Positions 1-8,658 of a DNA stretch of 36,576 nt are shown here, one piece after another. The first letter of the stretch is position 1. Every line of letters starts with the position of its first letter. A program made the position numbers and the translations under genes. Origin of the DNA: a virus. Under the pieces are notes generated by a model. The model saw nothing but the letters and a program-made list of their open reading frames with translations. It was not told the DNA's origin and ran no database searches. The stretch lies in IMG/VR virus record IMGVR_UViG_3300042520_000085, positions 1 to 36,576 of that record; one strand, given 5' to 3'.

Positions 1-799
1 AACCAAACTCTTGGTCGAACTGTCTTTGTGAGGTGTTTCGAATCGTTTCTTGCGCCCATGCTTCGTCTCTACCCGGCACCATGCTCCAGTGAATTTCAAT
101 AGGCATATATGTGCTAGTCTTTTCGACGGCTTTCGTCCACATCTTATAGAACAAGTTCATGCCGTTAGGTGTAGAGACGATAACGACCTTAGAAGTTTTA
201 CCAGATGAAATAGTAGGATATGTAGAATTAAAGAAGTCCTCAGCAATATTATTCGGTACGAACGCAAACTCGTCTAGAAAGATTAGGTTGAATGAGAAAC
301 CACGGACGGAACTACCTGAGGTAGAGTCGGCTAGAACTCTCGAACCGTTGGCGAGATAAATGGATCCTTTGTTCCACTCTTTGATGCCCTGTTTTAGAAA
401 CATTGGCAAGTATTCGAAGGCTAGCTTAAGTTTGCCAAGTAGTTCTCTAGCAGTCGGTGCACGGTTAGCAAGAATAGCGACAACAAAGTTCTCGTTAAAC
501 AAGACTTGGTGAAGGATATACGCTACCGATGTAGTAGACTTACCGACCTGACGAGGTAGTTTACAGATAGAGAAACGATTGTCGTGGAATGTTTGCAGCA
601 TTCTTTCCTGGAAGTCCCACATTTCGAATGGGATCAAACCACGGTCAACGTTAATGATCTTGATATACTTGCGAGCAAAATAAACAGGATCTTCGGCACA
701 CTTTAGATACTCATCTAGTTCTTTTTGAGTAAAAGAATGACGATACTGCTCATTAGGCAGATTGGGATTATTCTGGTAGCTGTAAGGTGTCCTTGCCAT
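1..799 (-). CDS. 17: Terminase large subunit, ATPase half (gp17-like), 3' end off the window
   Basis: This is the motor ATPase that pumps DNA into the prohead and cuts the concatemer. Translating the minus strand from the ATG at 797-799 gives 266 residues before the window edge. Visible motifs are Walker A (LPRQVGKSTT, residues 81-90), Walker B with catalytic Glu (LIFLDEF, residues 172-178, D176/E177) and the coupling motif (VIVSTPNG, residues 206-213, followed by MNLFYKMW). This order matches the N-terminal ATPase domain of T4 gp17. The C-terminal RNase H-like nuclease lies outside the window. Walker A comes about 80 residues earlier than in T4 gp17 (recalled at about 161), so the N-terminus is short, as I recall for other far-T4 phages. 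The start overlaps the end of gp16 by 32 nt, with a purine-rich AAGAAAGAGCAAG just upstream. The family is certain; the exact start is very likely. Confidence 0.96.
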   Translation of the reverse strand, partial: MARTPYSYQNNPNLPNEQYRHSFTQKELDEYLKCAEDPVYFARKYIKIINVDRGLIPFEMWDFQERMLQTFHDNRFSICKLPRQVGKSTTSVAYILHQVLFNENFVVAILANRAPTARELLGKLKLAFEYLPMFLKQGIKEWNKGSIYLANGSRVLADSTSGSSVRGFSFNLIFLDEFAFVPNNIAEDFFNSTYPTISSGKTSKVVIVSTPNGMNLFYKMWTKAVEKTSTYMPIEIHWSMVPGRDEAWAQETIRNTSQRQFDQEFG

Positions 800-1235
800 C
801 TTGCTCTTTCTTGTTCTTTATGGCAGATAACAACTCTGCGGTAGAACCCACAAAAACTGCTTGTTCAACATTAATATGTCCCTCGGCGTTTTTCTTGCGA
901 GGATCCGAATCAGGATCAGGTTCTTTAAGATCCCTTTTCATTTTCTGTAGATTATATAGGTCTTTAGATGTTTCACCGACCGTCTTGATTAGGTTGGCAA
1001 CTACCTCAAAGCCTCTTGCTGATTCGTTTTGTCTAGCAATAGTAGAGATATCTTCAAGGGCATCGTTACCCTTTTCGATAAGATTACGGAGGGTATTTCT
1101 GACTAGTTTATAGTCTGCGTCTTGATCTTCTTCTGCTGGCAATTGTTCATATACAACAACTTCCTTGCTTGGCTCATTTTTTGTTTCTTCAACCTTATGC
1201 TCAATACCTAGTGCGTCAGATAAGTTCTTTGTCAT
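768..1235 (-). CDS. 16: Terminase small subunit (gp16-like)
   Basis: This 155-residue protein is close to T4 gp16 (164). The small terminase recognises DNA and stimulates gp17. The central helical part (residues 41-105, with ARGFEVVANLIKTVGETSKD and LYNLQK) matches the conserved core of T4-type gp16, which forms oligomeric rings. A Pro/Asp-rich linker (EPDPDSDP) follows, then a C-terminal segment with VFVGSTAELL, a pattern I know from cyanophage gp16. The acidic N-terminal 40 residues look disordered. It lies directly upstream of gp17 in transcription order, and the 32-nt overlap suggests translational coupling. GGAAGTGAG precedes the start and is a usable ribosome binding site. Confidence 0.9.
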   Translation of the reverse strand: MTKNLSDALGIEHKVEETKNEPSKEVVVYEQLPAEEDQDADYKLVRNTLRNLIEKGNDALEDISTIARQNESARGFEVVANLIKTVGETSKDLYNLQKMKRDLKEPDPDSDPRKKNAEGHINVEQAVFVGSTAELLSAIKNKKEQDGKDTLQLPE

Positions 1236-1248
1236 GTCTCACTTCCAA

Positions 1249-1875
1249 TTATGTAACTAAGAATGTCATTCCATATGCATTTTCAGCATCGATAGTAAAG
1301 TAGTTCGATTTGCTAATTGTGGTATAGGTATTTTGTAGGTAACCAATTGTTGTGCTTCTAGTATCATTGTTAGAGCGAGCAAATGTAGCAGTTGTATTGG
1401 TAATACCAATAACAGCATTTGCTACCGCACCGTCTTGATTGAACATAGCAACCCAAATCTGTCTAGACTTGACAGTTGTATTAGCTACCACACCAATTGA
1501 ACTATTAGCAACCCACTCGGTAACATTAGAGAATTGTTGATTAAAACCTCTCAATGCGACACAATTAATATTACCTCCACCAGATACAAAGACGGTTGAA
1601 TTTGACTCGTCAATGCCTCTTTTCTTATATGCAAGCAATCTACCAGAACCCGAACCATTAACGGCGGTTGTGGTATTAGAATATATTGTATTCCAATCTG
1701 CTGGCAATTCTGGAACTGTTAAGTTATCTGCTACAGCAAATACAACCAGTGTATCACCTGCATAACCGCTTGGATACTCAAAAGTTATATTCTCTACAAC
1801 TCTTTCAGAAGTCATAGTTTGTCCAACAAATTTTGGGTTGTTACCTAGTCCAACTAATGTCTGTTGAATTGCCAT
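1249..1875 (-). CDS. Putative fibre tip or adaptor, beta-sandwich virion protein
   Basis: 208 residues. No catalytic motif is visible. The middle (residues 25-110: YAGDTLVVFAVADN, LPADWNTIYS, LLAYKKRG) follows a pattern I associate with small beta-sandwich proteins in phage fibre clusters: a strand GDxLVVFxxADN, then LPxxWxxI, then xLxYKxxG. The composition is rich in Asn, Thr and Val. The start codon shares its A with the stop of the 767-residue fibre gene (TAATG), so the two are probably translated together. The fibre has no S74 chaperone, and this product may be its distal tip or its folding partner. Role is inferred from context; it could also be a head decoration protein. Confidence 0.5.
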   Translation of the reverse strand: MAIQQTLVGLGNNPKFVGQTMTSERVVENITFEYPSGYAGDTLVVFAVADNLTVPELPADWNTIYSNTTTAVNGSGSGRLLAYKKRGIDESNSTVFVSGGGNINCVALRGFNQQFSNVTEWVANSSIGVVANTTVKSRQIWVAMFNQDGAVANAVIGITNTTATFARSNNDTRSTTIGYLQNTYTTISKSNYFTIDAENAYGMTFLVT

Positions 1876-4178
1876 TATGACAAACCAGCTCCTGATACGG
1901 CAAATGTATTAGCACGGACACAGATAAGAGTTGCGAGTCCATAATTGCTCAACAATCTATTTCCTGTATCGTTGGTACCGGATAGAAGTAGCGTAACATT
2001 GTTGTTCTGTGTAATCGTCAATGATGTTGCGGTATTGTTGAAGATGCTTACTGTCTGACCGGTGGCAAATACAGAGTTTACGATAAACACATTAGCACCG
2101 GGTGCATCAACAGAAATCAACTTACCGGTATCAGCCAATGTTAGAATATATGATGCAGGCTGACTATTAACTGGCAAATCTCTTAGCGGACCGTTAACAT
2201 CAGATACATAACCATTTACATATAGACTGCCTTCAAGACTTGCATTTGTATTAGGTAGAGAATTGTTTGCTGTATTAAATGCAGCAGTAATGGTAGTACC
2301 GAATGTGTTAACTGTTACCGCTGCGTAGTTAGCAATGTTGAATGATGTATTAGAAATGGTTGAAATTACATTCAACTGTCCATATGAAGCGATTGTAGTT
2401 GCGGCAACATTATATGCATACTCATATGTCGAGTTAGCAAAGTTAGATCCGTTATTAGCTAGAATGTATGCGGCATTGGCTCTATCGAATGCAGGACCAG
2501 GATAACCGAACTCACTAGCAATTGTATTAGCACGGTTATATGCACTGTTAGCAACATCATAAGATGAGTTGGCATGAAGGAATGCAGCATTAGTATTAGC
2601 AATGACACCATAAACAAGAGCATTACTTGTATTAGCTAGATCAAACACAACAGTTGTGGTGGCAGCCACATTGTATGAGAAGCTATTAACAGTGTTTGCA
2701 AATGTGAATGATGCAATAGCATTGACTAGAGCGGAATTTGCTGTATCATTTGCTAGGTTTGCTCTCTCAAATGCTCCGGTGAATGCAGCAAGGGCGATAG
2801 TATTGACACTAAGTCCACCAAGGAAGTTATTAACATTGGTATTGGCAGCCTGAGCGATTGCTAGAGCGTTTGCTGTATTAGATGCTGTAACTGTAATAGT
2901 ATTGCTAAATGAGTTGAGTGTATTACCGAACTCATATGCCAATAGAGAAACAGCACCACCGTCTAGGCTATAGACGAAAGAGTTTGCGGCAGTTGCAGCG
3001 ATATATGCGGCAGTTGCTAGATCAAATGTTTGATATCCGAATGTATTGACAGTATTAACTAGATTTGAAACGGCATTAACTCTTTCATCTACCAATGTAA
3101 TTCTGTCATTACATGTATTGGCTTCATCAAATGCAGCAATAGCAATTGTTGGGAACTTATATTCTAGAGTGAATGATGAAAGACTATTTGCTAGATCATA
3201 AACGGTGTTTAGTGTAGCATAGACATTCTGAGAATAACCGTTTGAGGTATTAGCAACATTGAATAGCTGGTTGATTCTAAACTCTAGTCCATCGGAACGA
3301 GTATTAACAGTATTGGAAGCATTGAAAACAATAGCCACACTGTTAGCAACATCGGATACATATGTATTTACCGTATTTGCATAATCAAAGGCAGCATTTG
3401 TTCTGTCTGATACTTCGGCAACAGTAGCGGCTAAGCCTGCGCCAGATGTAAGCGAAAGATTGTTAGCAAATGCGAAAGCGGCTACAGCAACATTAGATGT
3501 GTCGTTAGCAAAAGCAAATGCAGCATTCGCCTGGTCATATACTGTATTGACTCTGGTATCCAGATCACCATTTGTAAGTGAATAAGCATATGCATTAACC
3601 GAATTGGCAAATGTATAAACATTAGCAACATCGGAATTTGTGGCCGATGTAATGGTGACAAGTGTATTGGCTAGATCATAAGCATATGATAGAGTGGTGC
3701 TAACAAGTCCTGTTTGTAATAGGGCACTGTTGGCAAAGTTATATGCTGTATTTGATTGATCATATGCAGCACTAAGTTTAGAGCCAAATGTATTAGCATA
3801 ATCAAAAGATGCTTGTGATGTTGCATAAGCAAGGTTCGATTGATTGTAAGATACAGTAAAGTTGGCAGATAATGTCGATACAGTAGCATTAGATGAGTTG
3901 AGTGCGCCTTGAAGCGTAGTAATACTATCAAGTGCATTTCCGATAGAAATGAATGCTGTATTAGAAAGATCCGATAATGTATTAGCAGCCAGGGCAGTAT
4001 TGTTTGCTAATCCATATACAGATGTTACAGTGTTTGAGGTATCGTTAGCAAAAGCAAATGCTGATATTACTGTATTTGATGAATCGTTTGCAAGTGCATA
4101 TGAGCTATTAGCGGTTGTGTAAGCCGCATTAGCTGTATCATATGCTGAATTTGCTGTATCGAAAATTGGGTCTGCCAT
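1875..4178 (-). CDS. Long Asn/Ala-rich heptad-repeat fibre protein without S74 domain
   Basis: 767 residues. Residues 1 to about 665 are built from seven-residue units of the type ANxAYxx or ANDTSNT (for example DTANSAY, DTANAAY, TTANSSY, ALANDSS). They read as a long Ala/Asn/Tyr heptad coiled coil, probably trimeric like other phage fibres. The last 100 or so residues form a separate domain: DTGKLISVDAPGANVFI, then TGQTVSIFNNTATSLTI, ending TFAVSGAGLS. This resembles the small beta-rich C-terminal domain seen on many phage structural proteins (start DxGK, middle GxxVxIxN, end GxLS). No S74 chaperone is present. GATAGGA lies 8-9 nt before the ATG, and the stop overlaps the start of the 208-aa gene (TAATG). 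Likely role: accessory tail or neck fibre. Confidence 0.7.
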   Translation of the reverse strand: MADPIFDTANSAYDTANAAYTTANSSYALANDSSNTVISAFAFANDTSNTVTSVYGLANNTALAANTLSDLSNTAFISIGNALDSITTLQGALNSSNATVSTLSANFTVSYNQSNLAYATSQASFDYANTFGSKLSAAYDQSNTAYNFANSALLQTGLVSTTLSYAYDLANTLVTITSATNSDVANVYTFANSVNAYAYSLTNGDLDTRVNTVYDQANAAFAFANDTSNVAVAAFAFANNLSLTSGAGLAATVAEVSDRTNAAFDYANTVNTYVSDVANSVAIVFNASNTVNTRSDGLEFRINQLFNVANTSNGYSQNVYATLNTVYDLANSLSSFTLEYKFPTIAIAAFDEANTCNDRITLVDERVNAVSNLVNTVNTFGYQTFDLATAAYIAATAANSFVYSLDGGAVSLLAYEFGNTLNSFSNTITVTASNTANALAIAQAANTNVNNFLGGLSVNTIALAAFTGAFERANLANDTANSALVNAIASFTFANTVNSFSYNVAATTTVVFDLANTSNALVYGVIANTNAAFLHANSSYDVANSAYNRANTIASEFGYPGPAFDRANAAYILANNGSNFANSTYEYAYNVAATTIASYGQLNVISTISNTSFNIANYAAVTVNTFGTTITAAFNTANNSLPNTNASLEGSLYVNGYVSDVNGPLRDLPVNSQPASYILTLADTGKLISVDAPGANVFIVNSVFATGQTVSIFNNTATSLTITQNNNVTLLLSGTNDTGNRLLSNYGLATLICVRANTFAVSGAGLS

Positions 4179-4183
4179 TTAAA

Positions 4184-5764
4184 TTATCCTATCTTCTTCT
4201 TTAATTCATCAATTTCAGCCATTAGTCCTTTGATTGCTTCTACTAACACAGGAACTATCTTTTCTTCTCTTACTGTCAAATATGGGTTTTCAGGATCATA
4301 GTTGATGCCTTCTCTAGGAATCAATCTGTCACCATCCTTATTAGTATATTGTAGCATTTGAATTGCTGCTGCCTGTGGAAGAACCTCTTGAACTTCCTGT
4401 GCAACCAAACCAACTTCGATGCCAGTATTAGTTTCATCCAAAAGTTTGTTGCCGATATCATTCCATTCATAACGATAACCATTTATACCATTAAGAATTG
4501 TGCGCCAATCAGTAATCTTAGTAAGGTTCTTCTTAAGTCTTCTATCCGACCAATAAGCAGTAATATTGCCGTTTGTGTAGAAGTTGCCAGCGCCTTCGAA
4601 AATAGCTCTAGTACCATTGTCTTGTGTGCCGAATCTAATCCACCACTGATTTGTAAAGCTTCCTGAAATCCAGGTTGCACCACCATTACTGAAATGGAAT
4701 CTAACGAAATTATCTGGATATGATCTAACCCACTGATCGTTGTTTAGCTCAAGGACATTCAATCTAGTTCCAGCAGATGGATCAACATAATAGTTGATGT
4801 TGTTTCTATCTCTAATAGAACTTACTTGAACTTCGTTTAGAATTGAAGTTCCCGCAGGATCGAGTAAGAAAGTCTGATTATCTTGATCAAGGAATCTTCT
4901 TCCAACAATATCACCAAACGAACGAATATAATTAACATCAAGGTTAGCTAGTTTAGAATTGCCATTAGGATCAACTCGGTAATCTTGATTGTTTAGATCG
5001 ATCAAGAGAGGAGCGTAAACGGCATTAGAGCAAGTCATATTAACAAAACTTGTTCTTTCGAATGCGGCATTTGCTTTAATGAATGCAGCGTTAGCATGTC
5101 TAAAGACTGTTGAATTGGGTGGTAATGCTTGCAATGCTATCAATACATTGTTAGAATGTAGGAATGCGGCATTAGCATGTGTGCGAGCCGTGTTAGCGTT
5201 AATATAACCAGCATTCGCATGGGTTCTTGCCGTATTGGCGTTTATGTATGCTGAGTTGGCATGATCCCTAGTAACATTTGCTCTTCCGAATGCATTGTTA
5301 GAATGTGAGAATGCCGCATTAGCATTGAAATACGCTGAGTTTGCATGACGGAATATAACAGTATTCGCTCTAGCAAAAAGATTGTTAGAGTGATTGAAAA
5401 CGGTATTAGCATTGAAATATGCAGCATTAGCATGACGCCAAACGGTGTTTGTTGTCGCAAAGGCATCGTTTGCCTTAAAGTATGCTAGATTGGCGGTGCG
5501 AAAAGCTAAAACAGTATTTTGTGATATTTGTGCGAAGCCACCGAATGTTAGATTTGCACGATCATATGCAGAGTTGGCGTGAGCCCATGCCAGATTAATT
5601 CTGTTGTTTGTGCTTCTACTAAATGAGTTAATTGTATTAACGGTATTAGTGCCGTTGGCAAACAATTCTTGAAAGTTGTCGTTTACTTTAATAAACGAAT
5701 CTCTAAGTGTATCGCCTTTGCCGTCGTTAGCAACCGAACCTACATTTACTATTTGTCTGGTCAT
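4184..5764 (-). CDS. Fibre protein with heptad shaft and C-terminal S74 intramolecular chaperone
   Basis: 526 residues. The N-terminus (IVNVGSVANDGKGDTLRDSF, then IKVNDNFQELF) is a head motif I recognise from many T4-like fibre and baseplate-attached proteins (pattern GSxANDGxGDxLRxxFxKVNxNF). Residues about 55-225 are heptads of the form xANxAYx, with repeated HANAAYF, NANTART and HSNNAFG, consistent with a trimeric coiled coil. Residues 240-385 are a beta-rich body. The C-terminus is peptidase S74: SDRRLKKN with Ser406 and Lys411, then GLVAQEVQEVLP and VPVLVEAIKGL. In the endosialidase family this chaperone trimerises, helps the shaft fold, and cuts itself off just before the Ser. Here that would release 121 residues. 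It lies between gp15 and the 767-aa fibre, away from the main fibre cluster. Confidence 0.85.
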   Translation of the reverse strand: MTRQIVNVGSVANDGKGDTLRDSFIKVNDNFQELFANGTNTVNTINSFSRSTNNRINLAWAHANSAYDRANLTFGGFAQISQNTVLAFRTANLAYFKANDAFATTNTVWRHANAAYFNANTVFNHSNNLFARANTVIFRHANSAYFNANAAFSHSNNAFGRANVTRDHANSAYINANTARTHANAGYINANTARTHANAAFLHSNNVLIALQALPPNSTVFRHANAAFIKANAAFERTSFVNMTCSNAVYAPLLIDLNNQDYRVDPNGNSKLANLDVNYIRSFGDIVGRRFLDQDNQTFLLDPAGTSILNEVQVSSIRDRNNINYYVDPSAGTRLNVLELNNDQWVRSYPDNFVRFHFSNGGATWISGSFTNQWWIRFGTQDNGTRAIFEGAGNFYTNGNITAYWSDRRLKKNLTKITDWRTILNGINGYRYEWNDIGNKLLDETNTGIEVGLVAQEVQEVLPQAAAIQMLQYTNKDGDRLIPREGINYDPENPYLTVREEKIVPVLVEAIKGLMAEIDELKKKIG

Positions 5765-5799
5765 GTTCTCTTAATCCGAGGTTATTTAAGTATATTTAG

Positions 5800-6798
5800 T
5801 TACCGTCTATACAAAGTTTCGCTATACCCATAATCGTCGCCGGGTTCAGAATTAATAGGATCGGGTGTATGTCTAATCATAAATGCATCTTCTACAGGTT
5901 GTTTCTGTGATATGATAGTGCATACCGCATTGGATTCGGTGGCATGAACTCTGTTGTTAGCGAAGAATCTTCCTTCTGTGACATTAACAACAAGGCTGTG
6001 TGCATTAGCATTATATGATACCACTTTGCCGTATGCATTAGATGTTAGAGGATTATGTCCCTGATAGACCACATCACCTCTATTGAAGCTACCGTTTGCA
6101 TTTGCAACATTCAATGTGGCAATATAGCCATTGTTTGTTATGATAGTGTTATCAGCAAACACTCTAGTATTAGCAGAAGTGATAATCTTGGGCGTTGTGA
6201 TTGGGCCATAGAAATGCATCTTCATTGTGAAAGTGAGAGTCCAATATACATAACGAACTGAGTCAAAGTTGCCTTCGTATTGAATGTCGTTTGTTACTGA
6301 ATTAAGAATTACAGGCACATCTTTTAGAAATCCTAGATCGGGAATCATGTTTGTTGTGACTGTGAAATCGGGATTGAAGAAAGGTAAAATCTGTTCTACA
6401 ATATGTGTGCCATCATCAATGTTTCTTGCATAGATGTTCAAAGCGAATGTAATGTCATAAGGCACACCAACATACTGCGACTTAACAGATGATCCATTAT
6501 TAGGTGCTACTGCCCTTAATGTAGAGTTTTGCTTGCGAGTAGGATCATATGAGATACCTGTAATCTCGAAACTCATTCTAGGAAGAATAGCTTGAAACTG
6601 TTTTAGTAGTGCTGGGTCGGACTCAATACGAGTGACCATCTTCTCTTTAGGAGCATAGATGATCGGGACCAAGAAACGCTGTGTCTCTTTGCCTGTCTGA
6701 TTATTCGTTCTAACTACAGTAATGTCATCAAACAGTCTGCCAAATAGAATGACTGCTTTCTTAGTTAGTGAGTGATAAAACGGTGCATTACCTAGCAT
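5800..6798 (-). CDS. 15: Tail completion and sheath stabiliser protein (gp15-like)
   Basis: 332 residues against 272 in T4 gp15, which forms the hexameric ring capping the tail tube and sheath at the neck. Matching parts are the start (LGNAPFYHSLTKKAVILFG), VPIIYAPKEK, the LPRMSFEITGISYD region, and IVEQILPFFNPDF (T4: IVEQILPYFQPHF). The first 210 residues form the gp15 core. Residues about 205-300 are extra compared with T4 and hold a beta module with VVYQG and GRFFANNRVHA, also seen in gp14 and gp8 of this phage. The start shares its A with the gp14 stop (TAATG). The order gp13-gp14-gp15 matches T4. Confidence 0.9.
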   Translation of the reverse strand: MLGNAPFYHSLTKKAVILFGRLFDDITVVRTNNQTGKETQRFLVPIIYAPKEKMVTRIESDPALLKQFQAILPRMSFEITGISYDPTRKQNSTLRAVAPNNGSSVKSQYVGVPYDITFALNIYARNIDDGTHIVEQILPFFNPDFTVTTNMIPDLGFLKDVPVILNSVTNDIQYEGNFDSVRYVYWTLTFTMKMHFYGPITTPKIITSANTRVFADNTIITNNGYIATLNVANANGSFNRGDVVYQGHNPLTSNAYGKVVSYNANAHSLVVNVTEGRFFANNRVHATESNAVCTIISQKQPVEDAFMIRHTPDPINSEPGDDYGYSETLYRR

Positions 6799-7691
6799 TA
6801 CGGTGTTCCGAATGGATTGATTTCAGATAGATCAAGAATAAGTTCTGTTGACTTGCCGAAATCATCGTTGTTAAAGAAATCTTGCATTACGAAATCACCA
6901 GTTGCATCTACACCGTTGGCGGTTGTAGAGAATATTGCCTGCGATGTATTACCATAAACATTAGCACTTGGGCTGAATGTGCCCATGATGTTGTGTAGAA
7001 GCATTGTTCCATTAGCTGCAAACCATTCAGAAACTTCGGCTGTAGCAGTAGCGTTTGCCCATGTTCCGTCTGGTGACTGATAAACAACCTCGTTATCACG
7101 GAATGATCCTGAACCAGATGTGTTTAGAGTTAGTTTAATTGTGTAGCCGTTATCTTCTTCGACTTGATCAATCTCACCAATGCCAGTATCAAAATCTTCT
7201 TCACTATAACGGAAGACTTCACAACGCATTTCAAAGACGAATGGATGACGATTGCCCAATGAATAGAACATAAGTTTCTTTTCAATGAACTTAATCTCAA
7301 ACATACGGTGTAATAGTGGTACCCAAACAAGATCGCCCTCTTGTGGGCGTTCTCTAAGTGCTGATGGAACTATACGAGCAAATGAACGGCGTGAGATAAC
7401 AAAGTTAGATGTATCTCTAATCTCTAGACCAAACTTAGAGAAGAAATCATGATCACCTTCGTATCCTTCTGCATTGGCAATATATGCTTCAATGATGTAA
7501 GCATGTTTAAATTTGACCTTGGTAGTTTCACCAAAGATCATATCAACATTGTCTAGCGATTCTCTAGGAATGTAATAGCAATTATGTCCCATGATTTGAA
7601 TAGATTCAACGATAACATCCTCCATAAGAGAATGCTCGTTTCCCAATCTATTCTGTGAGGGAAAGTTATTGAAATAACCGTTTACTGCCAT
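6798..7691 (-). CDS. 14: Neck protein (gp14-like)
   Basis: 297 residues against 256 in T4 gp14. Together with gp13 it closes the filled head and forms the neck to which the tail binds. The N-terminal part (FNNFPSQNRLGNEHSLMEDV, IQIMGHNCYYIPRE, DMIFGE) and the middle (FFSKFGLEIRD, RPQEGDLVWVPLLHRMFEI, NRHPFVFEMRCEVF) match conserved gp14 segments. Residues about 185-265 form an inserted beta module (NEVVYQSPDGTWANATAT, GTFSPSANVYGNTSQA) absent from T4 gp14. The end (STELILDLSEINPFG) is typical of the family. AGGT lies 6 nt before the start, inside the last codons of gp13, and only 1 nt separates the two genes. Certain by sequence and order. Confidence 0.93.
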   Translation of the reverse strand: MAVNGYFNNFPSQNRLGNEHSLMEDVIVESIQIMGHNCYYIPRESLDNVDMIFGETTKVKFKHAYIIEAYIANAEGYEGDHDFFSKFGLEIRDTSNFVISRRSFARIVPSALRERPQEGDLVWVPLLHRMFEIKFIEKKLMFYSLGNRHPFVFEMRCEVFRYSEEDFDTGIGEIDQVEEDNGYTIKLTLNTSGSGSFRDNEVVYQSPDGTWANATATAEVSEWFAANGTMLLHNIMGTFSPSANVYGNTSQAIFSTTANGVDATGDFVMQDFFNNDDFGKSTELILDLSEINPFGTP

Positions 7692-7692
7692 T

Positions 7693-8442
7693 TTAACCTA
7701 CCAAGAAGGCAGGAGGCTGCTCATAAGTCGAACGAATTTCTAGTTCGATCTTTTCAATTTCTGCCGTGGCTTCATTGAAGATATCGACACCACGCATCAT
7801 TACACCACCTGGCAACTGCATCTTGTCAAACTTGGACATATTCTGTCCCCATTGTTTCTTGACATACGCTGTGGCAAGTTTCTTGAGCATACGGTCGTTC
7901 CAAACTCTAGTGTAAGTTGTTGGGTCTGTAATTACGATACCTTCAACGATGATATATTCACCGGGTTGAATGTCATTCTTCCAGTCCCAATCGATATAGA
8001 GTTTGTTAGTGATACGATTGAAACGAATAGGCTGCTGACCTGTGAAGATCATATTAAGTGTGGCAAGATGCTGCATTGTTAGAGCATAATTGACATATGA
8101 TGTTGATGAAAGGTCCCAGAGGTCGTTAAGACGCAACTGGTACCTTAAATCAAACATGTTCATGGCGAGGTAAGAACCACCAACAGGAAACACACGAATA
8201 GCACCAATCAAACCATCAGATACAGGAATGTATTGATTGTTTAGGTCTTGCTGTGTTATTTGATGCTTCACATACGATCTTTCAGTGCCATTGAAATGGA
8301 ACTCATTCCAGAACTCAAATGCCAACTCAATGGCATCTTCGACCTGAACATCATCAACATTAACCTGAATGACAGGATATCCTAACTGTCTTAGGCAAAA
8401 GTCTTTTAGTTCTTCTTTATTTGCTGGCTGATTGATCGACAT
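7693..8442 (-). CDS. 13: Neck protein (gp13-like)
   Basis: 249 residues; T4 gp13 has 309. It acts with gp14 in head completion and tail joining. Diagnostic features are the start (KEELKDFCLRQLGYPVIQVN followed by VDDVQVEDAIELAFEFWNEF), which matches the gp13 pattern of far-T4 phages, and the C-terminal helical part (RVWNDRMLKKLATAYVKKQW, KFDKMQLPGGVMMRG, IFNEATAEIEKIELEIR). GAGGT lies just upstream of the ATG with short spacing, and a second ATG overlapping that site is too early to use. The gene starts 18 nt after the 59-codon gene and is followed immediately by gp14, so the neck genes form one unit. Confidence 0.93.
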   Translation of the reverse strand: MSINQPANKEELKDFCLRQLGYPVIQVNVDDVQVEDAIELAFEFWNEFHFNGTERSYVKHQITQQDLNNQYIPVSDGLIGAIRVFPVGGSYLAMNMFDLRYQLRLNDLWDLSSTSYVNYALTMQHLATLNMIFTGQQPIRFNRITNKLYIDWDWKNDIQPGEYIIVEGIVITDPTTYTRVWNDRMLKKLATAYVKKQWGQNMSKFDKMQLPGGVMMRGVDIFNEATAEIEKIELEIRSTYEQPPAFLVG

Positions 8443-8460
8443 TTACCTCATCCGTGTCTT

Positions 8461-8640
8461 TTACTTATTAAGGACAGAACTCTCAGTGACATTCACATTT
8501 AGTTCCTGCACCTGTGAATCTGCTTGTTGACGAATAGCTAGAAATGTTTCCAATGTCTGTTCTAGGGGCATCTTAGATAGAGCCGTAAGAACATTGTTAA
8601 TCATAGGAATTGTAAGTTCTAGTTTAATTGTCTTTTCCAT
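8461..8640 (-). CDS. Small conserved-type protein, 59 residues
   Basis: Found by translating the stretch between gp13 and the 2278-residue fibre. It begins MEKTIKLELTIPMINNVLTA, continues LSKMPLEQTLETFLAIRQQA and ends VTESSVLNK. An AGAGGT ribosome binding site sits about 6 nt before the ATG, one of the best in the window, and the frame is open to a TAA at 8461. The pattern (charged start, alternating strand KLELT, helix INNVLTALSKMP, then IRQQADSQVQ) resembles a small protein that I recall recurring in T4-like and other phages: a VNxxLxALxxLP segment followed by xxIxxQAxxQ. Its function is unknown. Its place before gp13 suggests a virion-assembly or regulatory role. Confidence 0.75.
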   Translation of the reverse strand: MEKTIKLELTIPMINNVLTALSKMPLEQTLETFLAIRQQADSQVQELNVNVTESSVLNK

Positions 8641-8658
8641 AATATACCTCTTTAGTTA

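Noticed and set aside
5765-5799. Possible terminator or promoter between gp15 and the 526-aa fibre
   Set aside because: The 35 nt are AT-rich (CTTAAATA on the minus strand) but have no stem-loop and two mismatches to the late consensus.
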